From an uncultured bacterium (GTDB lineage: Bacteria; Actinomycetota; Coriobacteriia; Coriobacteriales; Coriobacteriaceae): a stretch of DNA of 19,637 nucleotides. Below, piece by piece: positions 15,149-19,637 of this stretch. The stretch is taken from positions 1 to 19,637 of the forward strand of contig CAJMMA010000035.1 of NCBI GenBank assembly GCA_905214435.1, read 5' to 3'. Position 1 is the stretch's first letter, and every line of letters begins with the position of its first letter. The notes below the pieces were generated by a model. It saw only the letters and a list, made by a program, of their open reading frames with translations, ran no database searches and had not been told where the DNA came from. The position numbers were made by a program, and so were the translations under genes.

Positions 15149-15187
15149 AAAAACCGCCCCGTTCTCTGTAGAGGACGGGGCGGTTCG
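15149..15187 (-). terminator. Rho-independent terminator of pepT
   Basis: AACCGCCCCGT (15152-15162) pairs with ACGGGGCGGTT (15175-15185). Inner TCTCT/AGAGG extends the stem to ~16 pairs with one G-T wobble. On the - strand the stem is followed by TTTTT (from AAAAA at 15149-15153). It lies ~25 bases past the pepT stop, opposite in direction to the terminator at 15031-15072. Confidence 0.9.
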
Positions 15188-15211
15188 TCTTTTGGGCTTA
15201 TGCAGCCAGGC

Positions 15212-16459
15212 TTATGCGAAACGGGCGACGAGCTCCTGCAGGACGTCGGTCATCTTGACGAGCGAACTGACCGGGACGAATTCGTTGACGCCGTGGTAGC
15301 AATAGCCGCCGGTGGAAAGGTTGGGGCAGGGCAGACCGCGGAACGACAGCTGCGCGCCGTCGGTGCCGCCGCGAATCGGCAGCACTTGGGGCTCAACGCC
15401 GCAGGCAAGGTAGGCTTCCTTGGCAACATCAATAAGCTCGGGAAAGTCACAAACGATCTCGGCCATATTTCGATATTGCTGCTTAATCTCGACCGTCACG
15501 CGCTTGTCACCCAAGCGCTGGTTGAGCATCGAGGCGGCGGCATCAATAAGGTCGAGTTTCTGCTGGAACTTGGCGGCGTCATGGTCGCGGACGATGTAGC
15601 GCGCCGTGGCGTGGTCGACGGTTGCAGATACACCCTCAAGGTGATAAAAGCCCTCGTAGCCTTCCGTATACTCCGGGCGCTGCGCGTAGGGGAGCAACGC
15701 GTTGAAGTCGCAGAACAGATTGCCTGCGTTGACCATACGGCCCTTGGCGTCGCCCGGGTGGATGGACTGGCCCTCAAAGCGGATGGTCGCCTCGGCGGCG
15801 TTAAAGCACTCCCACTCCAGCTCGCCGATGGGGCCGCCGTCGACCGTGTAGGCGTACTTGCAGCCAAAGGTATCGATATCCAACAGCTCGGCTCCGTGAC
15901 CGATCTCCTCGTCAGGGCAGAAGCAAATGCCGAGTGCGGGATGGGGCAGAGAAGGGTCCTGAGCGATACGCGCGACAAGCGACATGATCTCGGCGACGCC
16001 TGCCTTGTCGTCCGCGCCCAGCAGCGTGGTGCCATCGCTGCAGACCAGGTCCTCACCCGCGAGGTCGTTCAGGGCGGGAAGCTTGGCGGTACTCATGGCA
16101 ACGGGCTTACCGTCAACCGTGCCGCAGACCAGGTCGCCGCCTTCGTAGTGCACGATGTGCGGCTTCACGCCGGCGCCCGGTGCAACTTCGGTGGTGTCGA
16201 GATGGGCGATCAGGCCCAGGGCGGGCTTGTCCTCAGCGCCCACACTTGCGGGGATATGCGCGCAGACATAGGCGTGCTCGGTCACGTGGGCATCTTCCGC
16301 ACCAAGCTCGCGCAGCTCTTCAGCCAGCACGTTGGCAAGGTCAAACTGAACGGCGCTCGAGGGTACCTGGTCGCAGTTTGCATCCTCGGACTGCGTGTTG
16401 ATCTGGACGTAGCGCAAAAAGCGCTCGAGGACATCGGGGTTCGTGGTGGTGTTTTCCAT
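15212..16459 (-). CDS. pepT: Peptidase T (tripeptide aminopeptidase), M20 family
   Basis: 415-residue di-zinc cytoplasmic aminopeptidase that removes N-terminal residues from tripeptides. Metal and catalytic residues map well to Salmonella PepT: His86 and Asp88 in AHLDT, Asp150 in LGADDKAG, Glu184-Glu185 in CPDEEIGHGA, Asp207 in YTVDGGP, and the late histidine in YCYHGVNEF. GGTDGAQLSFRGLPCPNLS near the end is diagnostic for PepT. I chose ATG at 16459 because GGAG (16468-16471 on the complement) precedes it and the protein then begins as in the family (ENTTTNPDVLERFLRYVQI); a longer frame from 16555 would run through the palindrome and promoter area. It is the only - strand gene in the window and is divergent from the metalloregulator. 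Confidence 0.95.
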   Translation of the reverse strand: MENTTTNPDVLERFLRYVQINTQSEDANCDQVPSSAVQFDLANVLAEELRELGAEDAHVTEHAYVCAHIPASVGAEDKPALGLIAHLDTTEVAPGAGVKPHIVHYEGGDLVCGTVDGKPVAMSTAKLPALNDLAGEDLVCSDGTTLLGADDKAGVAEIMSLVARIAQDPSLPHPALGICFCPDEEIGHGAELLDIDTFGCKYAYTVDGGPIGELEWECFNAAEATIRFEGQSIHPGDAKGRMVNAGNLFCDFNALLPYAQRPEYTEGYEGFYHLEGVSATVDHATARYIVRDHDAAKFQQKLDLIDAAASMLNQRLGDKRVTVEIKQQYRNMAEIVCDFPELIDVAKEAYLACGVEPQVLPIRGGTDGAQLSFRGLPCPNLSTGGYCYHGVNEFVPVSSLVKMTDVLQELVARFA

Positions 16460-16496
16460 AAAGACCGCTCCAATCTTGGTCGTCGTGTGCAACAAG

Positions 16497-16548
16497 AACT
16501 CTAGCACGGTATGCCACGGCATACCGCGACGCTTGGATGGGGTAGAAT
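16497..16548. promoter_or_regulatory. Divergent promoter region of pepT and the metalloregulator
   Basis: TAGAAT (16543-16548, + strand) and TAGAGT (16502-16497, - strand) are plausible -10 boxes for the regulator and pepT. Neither has a strong -35 at the right distance. The perfect palindrome at 16507-16526 falls between them, over the spacer and -35 positions of both. This is a suggestive layout rather than a proven pair of promoters. Confidence 0.4.
16507..16526. promoter_or_regulatory. Perfect 9-2-9 palindrome, candidate operator
   Basis: CGGTATGCC (16507-16515), AC, GGCATACCG (16518-16526). The size (20 bases) and two-fold symmetry fit a dimeric winged-helix regulator of the DtxR/MntR type, and such a regulator is encoded 54 bases downstream. 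The sequence does not match the DtxR/IdeR consensus (TTAGGTTAG-type arms) that I know. Autoregulation and control of pepT are inference. Confidence 0.6.
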
Positions 16549-16579
16549 CAGCCAATGAATGCAGAAGGGACGGAAGATC

Positions 16580-17002
16580 ATGGATACGACAAATAGCTCG
16601 CGCGAACTACATCTGACGGTGGCGAACGAAGACTACTTGGAGTGCATGGTTCGCATTGAAAGCGAAGAGGGGGAAACCAACGGCGTGCGATCGGTCGACA
16701 TCGCGCAGCGCCTTGGCGTCTCCAAGGCATCGGTCAATAAAGCGGTTTCGGCGCTCAAAGCATCCGAACTTGTCGAGCAATCGCACTACGGCAAGGTAGT
16801 CCTGACCGATCGCGGCCGCGAGGTTGGTACGGCTATCTGGTACCGTCATCGCCTCATCCGCACGTTTTTGGTTCAGGAGCTTGGTGTCGAATTTGAGCGA
16901 GCCGATTCCGAGGCCTGCATGATGGAGCATGCGCTATCCGAGGACACGATGAACCGCTGGCTCGCCTATCTCGAAAAGCAGGGAATCAGCGTCGAGGAAT
17001 AG
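16580..17002 (+). CDS. DtxR/MntR-family metal-dependent transcriptional regulator
   Basis: 140-residue DNA-binding repressor of the DtxR/MntR family. A winged helix covers residues ~15-80 (RSVDIAQRLGVSKASVNKAV, then YGKVVLTDRGREVG), followed by the metal-binding and dimerisation domain (WYRHRLIRTFLVQELGV, EACMMEHALS). No C-terminal SH3-like domain is present, as in MntR. Likely ligands are mixed: Asp18 and His90 resemble MntR (Asp8, His77), while Cys113-x-x-Glu116-His117 resembles the C-x-x-E-H primary site of DtxR/IdeR. Manganese or iron sensing cannot be decided from this. ATG 16580 is preferred over ATG 16559 because AAGGGA/GGAAG lies upstream and the alignable region starts soon after. 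The gene lies 10 bases before the homocysteine methyltransferase gene. Confidence 0.88.
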   Translation: MDTTNSSRELHLTVANEDYLECMVRIESEEGETNGVRSVDIAQRLGVSKASVNKAVSALKASELVEQSHYGKVVLTDRGREVGTAIWYRHRLIRTFLVQELGVEFERADSEACMMEHALSEDTMNRWLAYLEKQGISVEE

Positions 17003-17012
17003 CGGGATATAT

Positions 17013-17906
17013 ATGGATACGAGTTATTACAACCGCTTTGGTGCCGAGGAACTTACGCGCCGCTTGTCGAGCGAGACCTTGTTGGCGCAGGGCCCCATGG
17101 GCAGTGTTCTGTTGAGTGAGTACGATGCCGCCGACATTCCACCGGCGTTTTGGAATCTGGCAGAGCCGCAGACCGTTTCTCGTATTCATCGCTTGTATGT
17201 CGCCGCCGGCGCGCAGGTGCTCATTACCAACACCTTTCAGGCATCGAGCTATGCCCTCAAGCACGATCAGATTGCGCCGTCCGTGGCGGAGGTCAATCGC
17301 GGGGCCGTCGACGATGCCCGCCAGGCGCACCCTCAGCTGCTACTGGGCTCGATGGGCCCGATCGGTATTGAGTGGTTTGCCGAAGACTCTGTCGAGTATC
17401 GTGAAATCCGAGGCATTGCGCGCGAACAGGCGCACGCCTTGCTCAATGCTGGTGTTGACGGTCTGCTGATCGAGACGGTGACGTCTATCCGTAATTTGCA
17501 GCCCACGCTTGCCGGCGCCCGAGATGCCGCCGACGGCATGCCTGTCCTGGTGAGTTTTGTCGTTGACGATAAAGGCGACCTGTTGGGCGATGGCCTCAAC
17601 ATCGAGGCAGCCGTTTTGTACGCCGAAAAACACGGCGCAAACTCGGTTGGTGTTAATTGCTGTTCGCTTGCGGCCGCGAACGCGGCGGTGCCCAGGATGG
17701 TTGCATCGGCGACTACTCCCGTCACGGTGCGTCCCAACGTAGGCGATCCGGTCCAGACTCAGGATGGCCCCGTATGGCACGAGAACCCCGAAGCTTTCGC
17801 GCGCGCATGCATCGAATGGAGACATGCCGGTGCCGCAATGGTGGGCAGTTGCTGTGGAACCACGGCAATCACTACGGCAGCGATGGCCGAGGCGCTCGAT
17901 ATATAA
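17013..17906 (+). CDS. Homocysteine S-methyltransferase family protein
   Basis: 297-residue protein with the homocysteine-binding barrel (Pcf02574-type, shared by BHMT, MmuM and the first domain of MetH). It transfers a methyl group to homocysteine to make methionine. Zinc ligands are visible: Cys216 in VGVNCC, and Cys280-Cys281 in MVGSCCGTT. GPMGSVLL, ITNTFQASSYAL, LLGSMGPIG and LLIETVTSIRN also fit the family. No cobalamin or folate domain follows, so the methyl donor may be S-methylmethionine or another methyl compound, or the protein may work with separate corrinoid partners; the donor cannot be read. The ribosome binding site is weak (GCGGGAT), and the gene starts 10 bases after the regulator stop, suggesting cotranscription. 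A strong terminator follows. Confidence 0.88.
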   Translation: MDTSYYNRFGAEELTRRLSSETLLAQGPMGSVLLSEYDAADIPPAFWNLAEPQTVSRIHRLYVAAGAQVLITNTFQASSYALKHDQIAPSVAEVNRGAVDDARQAHPQLLLGSMGPIGIEWFAEDSVEYREIRGIAREQAHALLNAGVDGLLIETVTSIRNLQPTLAGARDAADGMPVLVSFVVDDKGDLLGDGLNIEAAVLYAEKHGANSVGVNCCSLAAANAAVPRMVASATTPVTVRPNVGDPVQTQDGPVWHENPEAFARACIEWRHAGAAMVGSCCGTTAITTAAMAEALDI

Positions 17907-17911
17907 AGGGC

Positions 17912-17940
17912 AAAACCGCTCCATACGGGGCGGTTTTTTT
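17912..17940 (+). terminator. Rho-independent terminator after the methyltransferase gene
   Basis: AAAACCGCTCC (17912-17922), loop ATAC, GGGGCGGTTTT (17927-17937) with one G-T wobble, followed by an unbroken run of seven T (17934-17940). It lies 5 bases after the stop codon. It closes the regulator-methyltransferase transcript. Confidence 0.93.
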
Positions 17941-18064
17941 ATTGCCTGCATGTCCTCGGCAGCATTTGCCCAAATGGTGAATGCTGGTACCGGCAGGTTG
18001 CCGGGTGCGTGCTGCGGGTATACCTCATGCGTACCATGATCCAAACACTGCGAGGTGTCTGCGC
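17941..18064 (+). other. Leader region of the phosphohexomutase gene with nested inverted repeats
   Basis: No gene. CAGCATT (17960-17966) can pair with AATGCTG (17980-17985 plus flank), while the overlapping CATTT (17963-17967) can instead pair with AAATG (17972-17976). Downstream, CCGGCA (17990-17995) pairs with TGCCGG (17999-18004) over a 3-base loop. Only weak promoter-like boxes are seen (TATACC near 18019, TACCAT at 18032-18037). Confidence 0.4.
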
Positions 18065-19465
18065 GTGTGCGCGATAATTCATTTTGGAACTGACGGTTGG
18101 CGCGCTCGCGTCGATGAGGACTTCACTGCCGATAACGTTGCCCGTATCGCCGATGCCGTCGGCGAGTTGTGGCAAAAGACCAATCCGGGCAAAACGGTAT
18201 ATATAGGGTTCGACACTCGGCCCTTAGCGCGCGAGTTCGCTGAGCTTGCGGCAGGCGTGCTTGCCGCTCACGGATTGGACGCAGTGCTCGCATCTCGGCC
18301 TGTTCCGACCCCCGCCCTTACGTGGGCGGCGGCGTATGACGGCGAGGCCTGCGGTGCGCTCATGGTGACGGGATCCCATCATCCGCAGGGGTATCTGTGC
18401 CTTAAGCTGCGCATGGGAGATGGCTCGACGGCCAATCAGGATGTCATCGAAGAGCTCGAAGAGACTATGGCCCCCGAGCCGATGGGGATCGAGGAACGCT
18501 ATCGCACCGCGGATATTATTCCTGACTATATGCAGGCGGTGGCATCGTTTGTCGATGCCGAGGCCATTCGAGCCGCTCACCTGCGTGTGGTAGTTGACCC
18601 CATGGGCGGCGCGGCCCAGGGATATCTTGCCGACCTGCTGCGGGAGCTAGGCGTCGAGGTGCACGAGATTCATGCCGGACAGTCGTCCGATCAAGAGGAC
18701 ATTTGCCCCGACCCTGTTGAGCCGTGGGTGGACGCTTGCGAGCGTGCGGTTGTCGAGGACGGGGCGTGCGCAGGCCTGGTGACCGACGGCGATGCCGACC
18801 GTATCGGTGCGGTCGACGAACGCGGTAGATATATTCATCCGCATCAAATCATGGCGCTTGTTTTGGGCGACCTCGTTCAATTCCGCAATTTGGAGGGGCG
18901 TGTCGTCGTCAATCTCTCGTGCTCGACGCTAGTGCGTCGCATTGCCGAGGCGCTTGGCTGTCGTGTGACCGTTAAGCCGGTCGGTTTCAAATATATAGCT
19001 GCAGAGATGAAGAAGGGCGGCGTCCTCATGGGAGGCGAGGAGGCCGGCGGTATCGGCATCGCCGCGCATATGCCTGAGCGTGATGGAATCCTTGCTTGTC
19101 TGATTCTGTGTGAGCTTATGGCAAAGACGGGCGCGCCTTTGGGCGTTTTGGTCGATCAGCTCGAGGCCAGTTTTGGTAAGACGAGCTATGGGCGTCGCGA
19201 TTTGCGCCTTGAGGCCGAAGACGCCGAATCGCTGCGAACGCTGCTTCCTGGCATGAATCCTAAATCGATTTGCGGCAAGGCGCCGCAGGCTGTAAGCCAT
19301 ATGGATGGTTTACGTTTGGCATTCGAGGATGACACCTGGCTGCTGATCCGCCCCAGCGGGACCGAACCGGTGGTTCGCGTATACGCCGAGGGGTTCTCGG
19401 TGGAGGAGCGCGATGAGTTGCTCGATGCCGGCTGTGCCTTGGCTAAGGGAGCCTATCAGCTTTAG
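18065..19465 (+). CDS. Alpha-D-phosphohexomutase (phosphoglucomutase/phosphomannomutase family)
   Basis: 466-residue enzyme of the four-domain phosphohexomutase family, which interconverts hexose 6- and 1-phosphates (glucose and/or mannose). The N-terminal IIHFGTDGWRA is the family start. The phosphoserine loop is LMVTGSHHPQGY with Ser104, differing from the usual T-A-S-H-N-P by Gly before Ser and His for Asn. The magnesium loop is DGDADR (241-246), the sugar-specificity loop is GGEEAGG (323-329; usually GEES) and the phosphate loop is RPSGTEP (429-435). GTG 18065 is chosen because GAGGTG (18051-18056) precedes it and the conserved start follows within five codons; a longer frame from 17981 runs through the leader repeats. 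Substrate preference is uncertain given the altered loops. It is separated from the upstream gene by a strong terminator. Confidence 0.9.
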   Translation: MCAIIHFGTDGWRARVDEDFTADNVARIADAVGELWQKTNPGKTVYIGFDTRPLAREFAELAAGVLAAHGLDAVLASRPVPTPALTWAAAYDGEACGALMVTGSHHPQGYLCLKLRMGDGSTANQDVIEELEETMAPEPMGIEERYRTADIIPDYMQAVASFVDAEAIRAAHLRVVVDPMGGAAQGYLADLLRELGVEVHEIHAGQSSDQEDICPDPVEPWVDACERAVVEDGACAGLVTDGDADRIGAVDERGRYIHPHQIMALVLGDLVQFRNLEGRVVVNLSCSTLVRRIAEALGCRVTVKPVGFKYIAAEMKKGGVLMGGEEAGGIGIAAHMPERDGILACLILCELMAKTGAPLGVLVDQLEASFGKTSYGRRDLRLEAEDAESLRTLLPGMNPKSICGKAPQAVSHMDGLRLAFEDDTWLLIRPSGTEPVVRVYAEGFSVEERDELLDAGCALAKGAYQL

Positions 19466-19637
19466 CCATATGACGCTTCACTATAAAGAGGCCCTCGGTG
19501 AGCGGTAGAGAACGGCTGGCAAACGTAAGCAGGGTTTTAATATGTGTAGGAAATGTGTACGCCCAGATTCCCGCCCCCGGCGCCCCTCCGGTCTGGCAAT
19601 ATATCTCCTTGCCGCGCGGCCCGGTCGGACCGGATCA
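19466..19637. other. Non-coding 3' end of window with direct repeats and hairpins
   Basis: No convincing gene start. ATGTGTA occurs at 19542-19548 and 19553-19559, an 11-base period (about one helical turn), next to TTTAAT (19536-19541), a possible -10 box. The GC-rich end can form GGCAA/TTGCC (about 19595-19613) and CCGGTC-G-GACCGG near 19621-19633. There is no tRNA cloverleaf that I can fit. This may be the promoter and leader of a gene beyond the window. Confidence 0.45.

Noticed and set aside
15074..16504. 476-codon + strand open frame opposite pepT
   Set aside because: It runs through both convergent-side terminator structures and is antisense to a well-conserved peptidase with all its metal ligands.
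17981..18064. Upstream start at 17981 for the phosphohexomutase
   Set aside because: The added residues are not family-like and would be encoded by the inverted-repeat leader; GAGGTG fits GTG 18065.
19561..19637. tRNA or other structured RNA gene at the window end
   Set aside because: Hairpins are present, but no cloverleaf, CCA end or known RNA motif can be fitted.
1..19637. CRISPR arrays, insertion sequences, prophage or integrase sites
   Set aside because: No spaced direct-repeat array, transposase or integrase reading frame, or flanking terminal repeats were found on either strand.

Overview
The window reads as a high-GC bacterial chromosome segment, almost entirely housekeeping genes on the + strand. 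The gene content and order (prmC, tsaC, then a complete F-type ATP synthase operon followed by murA), the codon choice, and the mixture of Gram-positive cell-wall genes with frequent GTG/TTG starts suggest an actinobacterial gut lineage of the class Coriobacteriia, probably Collinsella or a close relative. This is recognition from memory of protein families, not a database match.

Layout. (1) 1-4405: 3' part of prmC, a small hicA-hicB toxin-antitoxin cassette with its own promoter and operator, then tsaC and glpK spaced as an operon. (2) 4406-5456: upp, followed by a 280-base gene-free stretch rich in inverted repeats that ends in the probable promoter of the ATP synthase operon. (3) 5457-12340: atpI-like gene, atpB, atpE, atpF, atpH, atpA, atpG, atpD and atpC, very tightly packed except for a 124-base gap before atpE. 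(4) 12341-15211: a terminator-like hairpin directly in front of the ribosome binding site of murA, then murA, a LytR-CpsA-Psr (LCP) cell-wall ligase gene, and strong terminators facing both ways. (5) 15212-19465: pepT on the - strand, divergent from a DtxR/MntR-family metalloregulator with a perfect palindrome between them; then a homocysteine S-methyltransferase, a strong terminator, and a phosphohexomutase gene. (6) 19466-19637: non-coding tail with direct repeats and hairpin-forming sequence.

How the genes work together. PrmC (release-factor methylation) and TsaC (tRNA t6A precursor) serve translation; GlpK feeds glycerol into glycolysis and lipids; Upp salvages uracil. The atp genes encode the whole membrane F0 and catalytic F1 machine. 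Its c subunit lacks the polar residues of known sodium-binding rotors, so proton coupling is the simpler reading. MurA starts peptidoglycan precursor synthesis, the LCP protein attaches glycopolymers to peptidoglycan, and the phosphohexomutase probably supplies hexose-1-phosphate for envelope or storage sugars.

No clear undescribed multi-gene system is visible. The most unusual features are a ~130-residue acidic insertion inside PrmC, a putative attenuator in front of murA, a secretion-signal-like N-terminus on AtpF, the hicAB cassette with an operator over its -10 box, and a metalloregulator with mixed MntR-like and DtxR-like metal ligands beside a perfect 9-2-9 palindrome.
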